Position numbers and translations under genes: made by a program | Part shown: positions 54,234 through 62,660 of the stretch, piece by piece | Layout of the letters: each line of letters opens with the position of its first letter | Position numbering within the stretch: the stretch's first letter is position 1 | The notes under the pieces: generated by a model | Told to the model about the DNA's origin: nothing | What the model saw: the letters and a program-made list of their open reading frames with translations, nothing else | Databases searched by the model: none | DNA from: VXYL01 sp965243095 | Lineage (GTDB): Bacteria; Pseudomonadota; Gammaproteobacteria; Pseudomonadales; Azotimanducaceae | Assembly: GCA_965243095.1 (NCBI GenBank) | Contig: OZ251530.1 | Location: forward strand, 558,001-622,000 | Direction of reading: 5' to 3' | Length of the DNA stretch: 64,000 bases

Positions 54234-55223
54234 CTAGCCGCCGTTGTCCAGCGGCGGCAGGTAGGTGGTGCCGATGGTGCGGCCGCCGTTGCCGTTCGGG
54301 CGGTTCAGGTTGCCAGCCAAGGCGCGTTGGCCCAGTCGCACGGCTCGGGACAAGGTGACGAGCGACAGTTGGCCCAGATAGTCGGTGAAGGCCCGCAGGT
54401 CGCCGGTGTTGGCCGTTTCCAAGGCGTCGATGTAGTCCTCTCGGCCGATGGCCGGGATCACCGGCGGCGGGTCGCCGCGGCGGATGAAGGCGTAGGCCAT
54501 GAGCATCCGCGACACCCGCCCGTTGCCGTCTTGGAACGGATGCGTGCGGACGAAGCGATGGTGCATCCAGCCCGCCTCCACGTACACCGGGTAGCCTTCG
54601 CGCTCAATATCTGGATGCAAGGCGAAGAAGCGGTCCATCTCGTCCTGCACCACCTCGGGCGGGCAGTATTCGTGCATCACGCCGTCCTGGCGGCGCGGGT
54701 TGTTGGGCCGGTTCTTCCACATCCCCTTGCGGTGGAACGGCACCTGCACCCGGCGCCCGTCCAAGGTGATGCCGGCCACCGTCTCCTGGTGCCGCGTGAC
54801 CAGCTGGTGCCAGGTTTTCACCGCGTGCTGCGTGAGCGGCCGGCCGCCGGCGATGTCCTCGAACAGCATGGTGTAGGCCGTCTCCTGGTCCGCGAGCAAG
54901 CCTTGGATGGTGCGGTCTTCCACGTTCTCCACCGTGTGCGCGCCCACCACGCCGGCGAGGCCCTCGGCGATGAGCTGCTCGGTGATGCCGTGTTTCAGGG
55001 TGTAGAGGCCCTCGATCTGCCCGGTTTCGATGGCGAACGCCCGGCCGCGCTCCTCCAGCCACCGGTCGATGAACGCCCGGGGCTCGTCGTGGTCTTTGAG
55101 TTTGGCGCGGATTGACGCCCACTCTTCGCTGAGTTCGGCGTACCCGGCCACCCGCCACTCGTGGGCGCCGGCGGGCATGCCCGTGAGCGGTCGCCAGATT
55201 TCCGGTTGGTTGGCGAGTTGCAT
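54234..55223 (-). CDS. Fic family protein, tandem copy 3 (promoter-proximal)
   Basis: 329 residues, MQLANQPEIWRPLTGMPAGA at the start, intact HPFQDGNGR and TGQIEG. The 257-301 patch reads PAIGREDYIDALETANTGD and YLGQLSLVTLSRAVRLGQRA. Versus copy 1, I count 15 substitutions in the 45-residue patch and 9 in the other 284 residues. It is the first Fic gene after the AAA ATPase, with an intergenic region of 108 nt that carries a promoter-like TATGAT. AGGAGG precedes ATG 55223. Confidence 0.93.
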   Translation of the reverse strand: MQLANQPEIWRPLTGMPAGAHEWRVAGYAELSEEWASIRAKLKDHDEPRAFIDRWLEERGRAFAIETGQIEGLYTLKHGITEQLIAEGLAGVVGAHTVENVEDRTIQGLLADQETAYTMLFEDIAGGRPLTQHAVKTWHQLVTRHQETVAGITLDGRRVQVPFHRKGMWKNRPNNPRRQDGVMHEYCPPEVVQDEMDRFFALHPDIEREGYPVYVEAGWMHHRFVRTHPFQDGNGRVSRMLMAYAFIRRGDPPPVIPAIGREDYIDALETANTGDLRAFTDYLGQLSLVTLSRAVRLGQRALAGNLNRPNGNGGRTIGTTYLPPLDNGG

Positions 55224-55277
55224 AGCGACCTCCTGACAGCAGAAAGATCATGACGCTGCGATTGCGTCAGCGTGGGC

Positions 55278-55299
55278 ATCATACGCCGAACGGACGGCG
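55278..55299 (-). promoter_or_regulatory. candidate Fic promoter with overlapping palindrome
   Basis: On the minus strand a TATGAT (55283-55278, five of six) lies about 55 nt before Fic copy 3. Directly upstream, in the promoter spacer, is the inverted repeat CGCCG-AACGGA-CGGCG (55284-55299). A -35 element is not obvious. A palindrome there could be an operator. A second inverted repeat, ACGCTG/CAGCGT, lies downstream near 55255-55275. Confidence 0.3.
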
Positions 55300-55331
55300 T
55301 TGGGTGATGGTCAGCTGGCGCTGGTGTGGTC

Positions 55332-56723
55332 TCAAGCAACGGCAATGCCGAGGGCGCTGGCCAAAGCCCTCGCGGCCTCGGCCCCGTCAGCCTCCATTTC
55401 CCGAAAGCGCGCGGCGAGATGGGCGCGCATGGAAGGAATGGGAGACGGCCGAATGTCCGGCGCACCGTATTCGACCTCCTGAAACAGCCCTCTGGCCAGC
55501 GCCAGCTTCGCCAACTCCTTGGCGGTCTGGCGTTCCACGGGATCGCCGAAGTCGTCGGCGATGGCCAAGGCGTCCGCCAGTTTCGCCAAGCTCGTCTTCT
55601 TTCTGCCGCTCGCTTGCACGGCCGCCACGAAGGCGCCGATGGCCGCCGAGTGGTACCGCAACGTGCTGCCCAGCACACCGTTGTAGTAGCGGCGCTTGTG
55701 CCGCTCCAAGAGCTCGGCGATGGTTTCCAGAAGGTCGTTGTCCGGCGAGTAGGACGCTCCGTGCTCCACCAAGGCCGAGCAGACGGCCCTCATGCCAGCC
55801 GTCAGATGCTGGGGAAAGTCGCTCGTTCGACTTTGCAGCAGGGCCACCAGCTTCCTTCGCCACGCCGGCCACGGGTGGTCCCGCGTGCCGAACCCCGCCG
55901 AACGTGCGTAGCCAAGCCACTCCGGGTTCTCGTCCGACAGTCGAAGATGGTCGAGCGTGTGCTCGATCACCGCTTCGCCTTCGCCTTGGCGAAGCGCGCA
56001 AAGGTCTATGACCGCATCCGGGGGAATGCGCGACAGCTTCAGCCCTTCTTCCAGCACCCGCCCGGTGTTCTGCAATCCAAAACACGTGGTGGTGACGCAA
56101 GCCGTGCCGAAGCCGCGTTCGCTCAAGGTGTTGGCGGCGTCGATGGCGCGTTGACTGGGGAGGCACTTCTGCATTTCGTCGAAGGCGAGCACCACGACCA
56201 CGTCCTTGGCCCAGTGTCGCTGCGCGTACACGTCAAGGGAGGTGGCGAGGTCGGATTCCTCGTTCAGCCCGTGGTTGGCATCGGTGAGCTCGTAGATCGA
56301 CCGGCGGGCGAGTATCTGGCTGCCCACGGACGTGGCCTCCTTCACCGCCAGATGGTCCTGCAACGCCGCCGGCGGCAGTTGTTCGGTGATCTTGGCGACC
56401 AGCCGTAGCGGTGGCAGGTTCAAGTCGTCGCCGTACATCGCAACGCCGAAGGCCCTCTTGGCGTTGCCCGGGCTGCCGACTTCAAGCCCTGAAATCGAAT
56501 CGAGCAGCCGCTGGCGCAGCGACGTCTTGCCAGCGCCGGCCACCCCTTGGACGATGCGGAGAGTTCCAGCGTGGGGATTGTCGGCTGCGATATGGACACT
56601 GGCCACCAGCCTGTCCAGCTCGCGCTGCCTGCCAACGAACACCGGCGACGGGCCACGCTCCATCATCTCGTCGTATTCGACCATGCGATCGAACGTGCGC
56701 TTGGCCAATGCGGGGTCGGCCAT
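55332..56723 (-). CDS. AAA ATPase (Orc/Cdc6-like AAA_16), first gene of the Fic island
   Basis: A 463-residue ATPase. The N terminus has PVFVGRQRELDRLVASVHIA, an entry motif shared with AAA_16 (Orc1-like) proteins. Walker A is GVAGAGKTS at 60-68, and the Walker B segment VVVVLAFDEMQ at 175-185. After the AAA part come a helical stretch (ALRQGEGEAVIEHTLDHLRL) and a C-terminal region with GFGTRDHPWPAWRRKLVALL and AKLALARGLFQEVEYG. No target-binding or nuclease domain is recognised. It lies upstream of three Fic genes in the same direction and may be a regulator or sensor of Fic activity. ATG 56723 follows an AGGAG. Confidence 0.8.
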   Translation of the reverse strand: MADPALAKRTFDRMVEYDEMMERGPSPVFVGRQRELDRLVASVHIAADNPHAGTLRIVQGVAGAGKTSLRQRLLDSISGLEVGSPGNAKRAFGVAMYGDDLNLPPLRLVAKITEQLPPAALQDHLAVKEATSVGSQILARRSIYELTDANHGLNEESDLATSLDVYAQRHWAKDVVVVLAFDEMQKCLPSQRAIDAANTLSERGFGTACVTTTCFGLQNTGRVLEEGLKLSRIPPDAVIDLCALRQGEGEAVIEHTLDHLRLSDENPEWLGYARSAGFGTRDHPWPAWRRKLVALLQSRTSDFPQHLTAGMRAVCSALVEHGASYSPDNDLLETIAELLERHKRRYYNGVLGSTLRYHSAAIGAFVAAVQASGRKKTSLAKLADALAIADDFGDPVERQTAKELAKLALARGLFQEVEYGAPDIRPSPIPSMRAHLAARFREMEADGAEAARALASALGIAVA

Positions 56724-56776
56724 CGGCTGGCTCTCCTGCCTCGTGGGCGGCATTGTACCTGTGCGGTGGCCGGACG

Positions 56777-56815
56777 ATGGCGCCACTGCAACGGATGCTG
56801 GCCTTCCAAGGCTGA
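56777..56815 (+). repeat. direct repeat copy B (nadA 3' end remnant), right border of the AAA/Fic island
   Basis: This matches the end of nadA (52128-52166) in 37 of 39 positions, including its TGA, but the preceding sequence is not nadA. It lies 54 nt beyond the AAA start codon and is not part of an apparent gene. Together with copy A it defines an interval of 4,649 nt. Confidence 0.8.
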
Positions 56816-56924
56816 ACCCGTCGCCGTGCGTAACGGCCCGCGCTAGGCGGAAAAACGCCACCGGGCAAGCCAGAATGCGCTTCGCAGCCCCGTTCGCAGG
56901 CCTTCCGCGGGGCATCTGGAAGGG

Positions 56925-56981
56925 TTGCAAAAACCGCTTGCACTGCCTGTTGCAAAGTGTAACACTCGCGCTCGGATTGGT
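56925..56981 (+). promoter_or_regulatory. upstream region of TonB receptor 1: TTGCA iterations and 16-nt motif
   Basis: Three TTGCA units start at 56925, 56938 and 56950 (spacing 13 and 12 nt). After them, TCGCGCTCGGATTGGT (56966-56981) is repeated exactly before the second TonB receptor (62631-62646). No convincing -10/-35 pair was identified. The remaining 282-nt gap, 56724-57005, otherwise holds only the direct repeat described above. Confidence 0.35.
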
Positions 56982-57005
56982 TCACTTGGGTTCTAGGGGA
57001 AGGAC

Positions 57006-60000
57006 ATGGTTGATGCCACCACCGTAGTTGCAGCGGTCAGCCGAGGCACGCGCAAGCGTGCGTGGCGGCTGGCCATGTTCGCCGCGGCGTTGGGCCTTGT
57101 GCTCGCGTCCGGCGGCCGTGCGTACGCGCAGGACGAGGAGGAAGACGCCGACGATCAGACGACCGCCGCGGAACAGCAGGAGGCGGAAGAAACCGAACAG
57201 GAGGACTTCGGCACCGTCGAGGAGGTCATCGTCACCGGCTCGCGGATCAAGCGCAGCACCTACACCAGCATTACGCCGTTGCAGATCATCCACGCGGATG
57301 TGAAGCGGGAAGCCGGTCTCATCGACGCCGGCGAGATCCTGCAGGAGTCCAGCACGGCGTCCGGTGTGCAGTTCGACCTTTCCTTCAACGGATTCGTCCT
57401 CGACGACGGGCCGGGCGCTACCACCGCGAATTTGCGCGGCTTGGGGGCGAACCGAACGCTGGTGCTGCTCAACGGCCGCCGCATCGCCCCTTCGGGCGTG
57501 GAGGGTGCGCCGACGTCGCCGAACCTCGGCATCGTGCCCGGGCTGCTGATCCAGCAGTACGACCAGCTACTCGACGGCGCTTCGTCCATCTACGGTTCCG
57601 ATGCCATCGCCGGCGTCGTCAACGCCATTCTGCGCAAGGATTTCGACGGCTTCACCTTCGACGTGGCACCCAGCCGCCCCACGCACAAGGGCGGCGCGGA
57701 GGAGGCATTTGGCGTCGCTTGGGGCCGCAACTGGGATCGGGGCTTCATTGGCTTCGGCGCACAGCATACCGAAAGCGATGCCGTGACCTTGGCCGAGCGA
57801 CCTTGGACCGCAGGTTGCGAGCGCCACATCGAAGTTGACCAAGGCGGAACAATCCGCCACCGCAATCTGCAATGGGTACTCGCCTACGACATGGACTGGG
57901 ACGACTGCACCCAAGGTGCGTTGGTTGGACGCACTTTCTTGCCTAGCGAGGCTTATGCAAGAGTCTTCCAATCGCCCGGTTCGATTTACTACACGCCGGG
58001 CTACTCCAACGGAGGCTGGCCCAACTTCTCGGAATCCGGCGCTGGCTGGGCGGCGGGCACCTTCGGCATCGACGGCGACCAAGACGGCAAGACCGACGTC
58101 AATTGGCGAGACTACAGCATCAATGGACGGGAACAGTTCGCACACCTTTTCTCACCGTTCCGCTCCACGACGGGCATGCTCTACGGCGAATACACCATGG
58201 AGGGGGAGGCCAACCTCACCCCCTACTTTGAAGCGCTCTACGGCACCTCGGACTACAACGCGAACTCTGGCGCGACTTCGATCGGCGTCTATGTGCCGGC
58301 GTTGAACCCCTACAACATCTGCAATCCGCATGGCGCTGGCGTCGATTGTGGGGAAGCGACGGACGCGCTCTGGTCGAACCCGGGCTACATCGCGTCGTTC
58401 AACGAGCTTTACGGCAGCCTTTGCGCCCGCTTCGGCATTCCCGCAACCGCTTGCGGGCCCCACGCATTTGGGCTCTCCTCGGGGCCCGTGGGGGCGCATC
58501 GCACCTACCCGATCGTGGCCGTGCGAGGCGATCGCAACAATGTGACCACCGAGAGCACGTGGCAACGCATCGTCGTGGGATTGGGCGGCGACATGCCGTT
58601 TCTGAACTTTCGCAGCCTGTCCGAGTGGACCTTTGACGTGTCGCTAACCCACTCCTTCGCCAGCAGCACCGCCCACCGCGTGGGCATCCGACAAGACCGG
58701 CTGGAATTGGCGCTTGGGTACTACTCAAACGACTGGATACCGTGTCAAAACAACATCAGCGAGGAAACACGCATGAGCCGCGTGAACTCGGAGGACACCC
58801 CGCTGACCTCGCTGATCGCCAGCGATGCCGCGCCTGGTTGCGTGCCCGTGAACATGTACGCGCCCACGCTCTATTCGACCCTGATTGGCGACTTCGAAAC
58901 AGCCGCTGAGCGCGACTATGTCATGGACAGTCGCGATTTCGAGACGGAATACACGCAGACCATGCTCTCGTTCTTCGCCACCGGCAACTTGTTCGACCTG
59001 CCCGCGGGGACGGTGGCAGGCGGCGTCGGCTTCGAGTACCGCGTCGACGAGGTCGTGTCCATCCCGGACCAAGTGGCCAGCGAGGGCCTGATCTGGGGCT
59101 ACTTCAAAGATCGGGGCGCCGAAGGCAGCCGAACAATACGCGAATTCTTCGGCGAGGTGGAATTGCCGATCGTGGGGGGCATGATAGGTGCCCAGGAAGT
59201 CATCCTCAATCTGTCGGCGCGCTACACCGACGACGAGTTCTACGCCGGAGCATGGACCGGTGCCGCCAAACTCGGGTGGCGGCCGATCGACTCGCTCTTG
59301 GTGCGCACTACCTTCGGCACCTCCTACCGGTCGCCCAATCTACGCGAGCTTTTCCTCCGTGGCCAATCCGGCTTCCTAAACGTGTACGATCCCTGCTACG
59401 TCCCGGATGCGGCGCTCGAAGACGCAGTCGAGCTCGGTGGCGCACGCACCTACAACCCCGAGCTCGACCCGCGCGATCCGCACATTCTCGAGCGTTGCCG
59501 AGCCGAAGGCGTGGATCCAACCATCGCTGGTGGCGGGGCGCTTACAAGCTACAGCGTTGAGCTGTTCGCCGTCGGCTCGCAAGCCTACGACCAGCAACTC
59601 GATGAAGAGACCTCTACCTCGAGGTCCCTCGGCTTTGCGTGGGAACAGCCTTTCACCCAGACGTTCGACTTGACCTTGGGGATGACGTACTACGACATCG
59701 ACATCGAGGACACGGTCATCACGCCGACCGCGGGCTACATTGTGTACGACTGCTACATTTCCGAGGAAAGCACCGGCCAGTTCTGCAGCCAAATCACCCG
59801 AGATCTCTCCAAACCTGCTGACCCCCGGATGGAGTTCATCGATCGTCGTTTCATAAACCGAGACCGTGAGAGTGTGCGCGGCGTGGACTTGAACCTGGCG
59901 TTCGACATGACGCTCACCGTTTTCGAGCGGCCTTTGGACGTGAGCCTTGATGTGACGGGCCACCGGCTCATCGAGAGGTCGACGCTGTTCATCAGCGACG

Positions 60001-60467
60001 CGGGCGAGGAAACGGCAGGCCAATTTCACCGTGAATGGTTCTACGCGGAGCGCAAAGCCGAAGTGGGGTTGCGCTTGGACTACGAGCGCTGGCGGTTGTC
60101 TTGGTCTAGCCGCTACCTCAGCAAGTACCAGGAGGATCCGCGCTTCGTGGACGAATGGGCCGACGTCCACGGTGACGGCAGAAACGTGCCGTTCAGCCAT
60201 ACTTGCTTGGGGCCGCCTGATGATCTGCTTTGTAGGGATATCCACGAGGTCCCCGACTACTGGGTGCATCATGTTTCGGTCACCCACCGACGGGACACTT
60301 GGAGGGCCATTGCCGGTGTGCGCAACGTCTTTGACGAGTGGCCACCGCAAGTGGACCCCAGCGAGCTTTGGTCGCAGATCAACAACACGCCCCGCGGCGC
60401 CGGCTACGACTTGAATGGCAGAACCTACTTTCTCGGTTTGACGTTCAACTTCGGCGGCGAGGGCTAG
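57006..60467 (+). CDS. TonB-dependent outer-membrane receptor 1
   Basis: A 1153-residue receptor with a signal peptide (AMFAAALGLVLASGGRAYA, cleaved before QDEEE) and an acidic spacer rich in Asp and Glu. The TonB box-like EEVIVTGSRIKRS opens the plug, which includes LNGRRIAPSGVEG and LLDGASSIYGSDAIAGVVN, the plug-to-barrel signature. A long barrel with many aromatic strands follows, ending RTYFLGLTFNFGGEG. It imports a large or bound nutrient; the ligand is unknown. It is paired with an S9 peptidase gene 31 nt downstream and a second related receptor, suggesting uptake of peptides. Confidence 0.93.
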   Translation: MVDATTVVAAVSRGTRKRAWRLAMFAAALGLVLASGGRAYAQDEEEDADDQTTAAEQQEAEETEQEDFGTVEEVIVTGSRIKRSTYTSITPLQIIHADVKREAGLIDAGEILQESSTASGVQFDLSFNGFVLDDGPGATTANLRGLGANRTLVLLNGRRIAPSGVEGAPTSPNLGIVPGLLIQQYDQLLDGASSIYGSDAIAGVVNAILRKDFDGFTFDVAPSRPTHKGGAEEAFGVAWGRNWDRGFIGFGAQHTESDAVTLAERPWTAGCERHIEVDQGGTIRHRNLQWVLAYDMDWDDCTQGALVGRTFLPSEAYARVFQSPGSIYYTPGYSNGGWPNFSESGAGWAAGTFGIDGDQDGKTDVNWRDYSINGREQFAHLFSPFRSTTGMLYGEYTMEGEANLTPYFEALYGTSDYNANSGATSIGVYVPALNPYNICNPHGAGVDCGEATDALWSNPGYIASFNELYGSLCARFGIPATACGPHAFGLSSGPVGAHRTYPIVAVRGDRNNVTTESTWQRIVVGLGGDMPFLNFRSLSEWTFDVSLTHSFASSTAHRVGIRQDRLELALGYYSNDWIPCQNNISEETRMSRVNSEDTPLTSLIASDAAPGCVPVNMYAPTLYSTLIGDFETAAERDYVMDSRDFETEYTQTMLSFFATGNLFDLPAGTVAGGVGFEYRVDEVVSIPDQVASEGLIWGYFKDRGAEGSRTIREFFGEVELPIVGGMIGAQEVILNLSARYTDDEFYAGAWTGAAKLGWRPIDSLLVRTTFGTSYRSPNLRELFLRGQSGFLNVYDPCYVPDAALEDAVELGGARTYNPELDPRDPHILERCRAEGVDPTIAGGGALTSYSVELFAVGSQAYDQQLDEETSTSRSLGFAWEQPFTQTFDLTLGMTYYDIDIEDTVITPTAGYIVYDCYISEESTGQFCSQITRDLSKPADPRMEFIDRRFINRDRESVRGVDLNLAFDMTLTVFERPLDVSLDVTGHRLIERSTLFISDAGEETAGQFHREWFYAERKAEVGLRLDYERWRLSWSSRYLSKYQEDPRFVDEWADVHGDGRNVPFSHTCLGPPDDLLCRDIHEVPDYWVHHVSVTHRRDTWRAIAGVRNVFDEWPPQVDPSELWSQINNTPRGAGYDLNGRTYFLGLTFNFGGEG

Positions 60468-60498
60468 CAAAGGACGTTTTGAGTTAGGAAAAAGAGCA

Positions 60499-62511
60499 AT
60501 GACCAACATGGCAAAAACCGCCATTTGCGCTGGGGCGCTGGTGGCGGCAATGGTGGCGGTGGCCAAAACCCCCGCCCCCTATCCCTTGGAGCAGTGGGCG
60601 ATGCGGGAGGTGATCAGCAACGTCAGCGTTTCGCCGGATGGCACCCAAGTGGCCCTGCTGAAGATCCCCACCCGGGACGGAAATCCGATCATCGAGATCT
60701 ACGACGCGGCCGATCTCACCAAGAAGCCCTTCCGCCTGAACGCCGAGCCCATGGAACTCACGAGCTTTCTCTGGCTCAATGATGACTTGCTTCTTTTTCA
60801 AGCGCGTCAACGGATAAGAGACGAGGTGGAAGGGCGCGAACGGGACGTGTATAGGCGCCGAACGAACCTTCTAGACGTGCGAGAGAAGAAGTTCAAGACC
60901 TTGGATTCCGCCTTCAGGTTGGCACAGGTGCTGCCCAAATCGCCCAACAAGGTGATATTGGCCATGGACCCCCCTAACGTGCCGAAAGCAAGCGAGTTTG
61001 CTCGGCGCGTGGCAGGCATTGTATCGCCCTCGGACTACTACGAGCTCGACTTGCGCACACGTACCAGAAAGTTGATCGCGCAAGGCCGAGTCGCGCTCGG
61101 CGGATACGCGATCGACAGCGAAGGCACACCTTGGCTTGCTTCAGGTTACGACAGATCCAAGCACGAGGGGAGATGGGTGTGGCGACCCGCTGGCACCACC
61201 GAGTGGCAGGAGTTTTACCGTCAGAGCGTGGCCGACAGCGAATTCGATGCGTTCGGAGTCGTGGCACGCGACGACACGAAGCCCAATCACGCCTTGGTTG
61301 TGGCGAACAATGGACACAACACGGCCGGATTATGGTCCTACGACATGGCGAACAAGCGATTCGCGGAGTTGATTTTCCGGCACCCAGACGTGGACATCTT
61401 AGGGGTGATTCGCCACAGCAACAGATGGGCGCATCCGGACACCACGGTGGGGGTGCTGTACCACACAGACAAGACGCACAGAGAGTTCTTCGACGAGGCG
61501 GAGGCCGCCTTGTACAAGCAATTGGAAGGCCTCATCCCCGCCGCTCACAACGTCACCATCGCGGACCGCTCGCGCGATGGCGCCACGCTCGTTGTGACCA
61601 ATAGTGGGCCGCACGATCCCGGCACCTACTATCTGGTAAAGGGCGGCAAGCTGGAGACTATCGGCAGCCACCAACCGCTCTTCGCCAGCGAGAACTTGGC
61701 GGATGTGGAGTTTGTGAAGTACCGTGCGCGCGACGGTCGCGAGTTGTTTGCGTATGTGACGATCCCCAAAGGCGAACCGCCATTTCCGCTGGTAGTCCTA
61801 CCGCATGGTGGGCCGGCGGGCAGGGACGCGGGCTTTTACGACAAGTGGCGGCAGTTGTTGGCCAACTATGGCTACTTGGTAATTCAGCCGCAGTTCCGCG
61901 GCTCCACGGGCTTTGGCCGGAGTTTGCGTGAGGCCGCCTTTCAGGATGGCGGTCAGGAAGGCCGCAAGATGCAGGACGACAATGACGACGCGGCCCTGTA
62001 CTTGGTGAAGCGTGGCTTGGCGGACAAAGACCGCATGGCCATGTTCGGCTGGTCCTACGGCGGCTACGCCGCCGCGATAGCGGCATCGCGAACGCCGCAG
62101 CTATACCAATGCACCATCGCCGGCGCCGGCGTGTTCGATCCGGTGCTGCAGTTCCGATATGATTGGCGAAGTATCCTGAACTTCGGCGAAGAGATCCAAG
62201 ACCGTTACCGCGCTTACGAAGCCAAGACCATCCGGCCGGTCGACGAAGTGGCCAAGGTGAATGTGCCGATTCTGCTGGTGCATGGCGTGGTGGACCACCG
62301 CGTATTGGTGGAGCACGCCACCAAGTACGCCAAACTGTTGGAGGAGCACAAGAAGCCCTACAAGTACGTCGAGCTGGAAGGTGCCGGTCACTTCTACAAC
62401 ACGCTGCTCTACCACCACCAGCTCGATTTCTTCACCGCCATGATCGACTTCCTGCACAAGGACTGCGGCCTAGGCGGCCATGCCCCGATCCTAAGCGCCC
62501 AGCCGGCGTGA
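60499..62511 (+). CDS. S9 family peptidase (prolyl oligopeptidase-like)
   Basis: A 670-residue protein with an N-terminal export segment (TAICAGALVAAMVAVAKTPA). A propeller-type N-terminal domain includes ISNVSVSPDGTQVALLKIPT; the C-terminal hydrolase domain has LVVLPHGGPAGRDAGFYDKW, the nucleophile elbow FGWSYGGYAAAIAASRTPQL, the acid LVHGVVDHRVLVEHATKY and the His in ELEGAGHFYNTLLY. Members cut small peptides, often after Pro or Ala. Placement between two TonB receptor genes fits processing of imported peptides in the periplasm. No catalytic residue is missing. Confidence 0.92.
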   Translation: MTNMAKTAICAGALVAAMVAVAKTPAPYPLEQWAMREVISNVSVSPDGTQVALLKIPTRDGNPIIEIYDAADLTKKPFRLNAEPMELTSFLWLNDDLLLFQARQRIRDEVEGRERDVYRRRTNLLDVREKKFKTLDSAFRLAQVLPKSPNKVILAMDPPNVPKASEFARRVAGIVSPSDYYELDLRTRTRKLIAQGRVALGGYAIDSEGTPWLASGYDRSKHEGRWVWRPAGTTEWQEFYRQSVADSEFDAFGVVARDDTKPNHALVVANNGHNTAGLWSYDMANKRFAELIFRHPDVDILGVIRHSNRWAHPDTTVGVLYHTDKTHREFFDEAEAALYKQLEGLIPAAHNVTIADRSRDGATLVVTNSGPHDPGTYYLVKGGKLETIGSHQPLFASENLADVEFVKYRARDGRELFAYVTIPKGEPPFPLVVLPHGGPAGRDAGFYDKWRQLLANYGYLVIQPQFRGSTGFGRSLREAAFQDGGQEGRKMQDDNDDAALYLVKRGLADKDRMAMFGWSYGGYAAAIAASRTPQLYQCTIAGAGVFDPVLQFRYDWRSILNFGEEIQDRYRAYEAKTIRPVDEVAKVNVPILLVHGVVDHRVLVEHATKYAKLLEEHKKPYKYVELEGAGHFYNTLLYHHQLDFFTAMIDFLHKDCGLGGHAPILSAQPA

Positions 62512-62630
62512 GAGCTTTGTTGGCGGCCTGACCTAGCAAACGGAGACCCCACAAGGTCGTCCCGCGACCGGAGTACGGGGCGCTTCTTGAGAGCGTCTGT
62601 AGGCGCGGTTGTCGTTGCCGAGCACGATGT

Positions 62631-62646
62631 TCGCGCTCGGATTGGT
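62631..62646 (+). promoter_or_regulatory. 16-nt motif shared upstream of both TonB receptor genes
   Basis: TCGCGCTCGGATTGGT, identical to 56966-56981. It lies 14 nt before the start codon of receptor 2 and 24 nt before that of receptor 1. It could be a leftover of the duplication that produced the two genes or a conserved leader/operator element. The rest of the 149-nt gap 62512-62660 shows no gene. Confidence 0.35.
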
Positions 62647-62660
62647 CAAAGGAAAGGAGC

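Larger units (their letters stand above)
52192..55240 (-). repeat. three-unit tandem array of Fic genes, period 1021 nt
   Basis: The three coding sequences and their two spacers repeat with identical 1021-nt spacing (stop codons at 52192, 53213, 54234). The two spacers are the same apart from one base (AGCGGGCGG versus AGTGGGCGG). This shows recent unequal duplication or continuing gene conversion, with a short divergent patch in the C-terminal coding part. Confidence 0.9.

Noticed and set aside
52167..56776. Integrase, transposase or toxin-antitoxin antitoxin gene in the AAA/Fic island
   Set aside because: No recombinase motif was found in any frame, and no small gene resembling a Fic antitoxin; the Fic proteins carry their own inhibitory motif.
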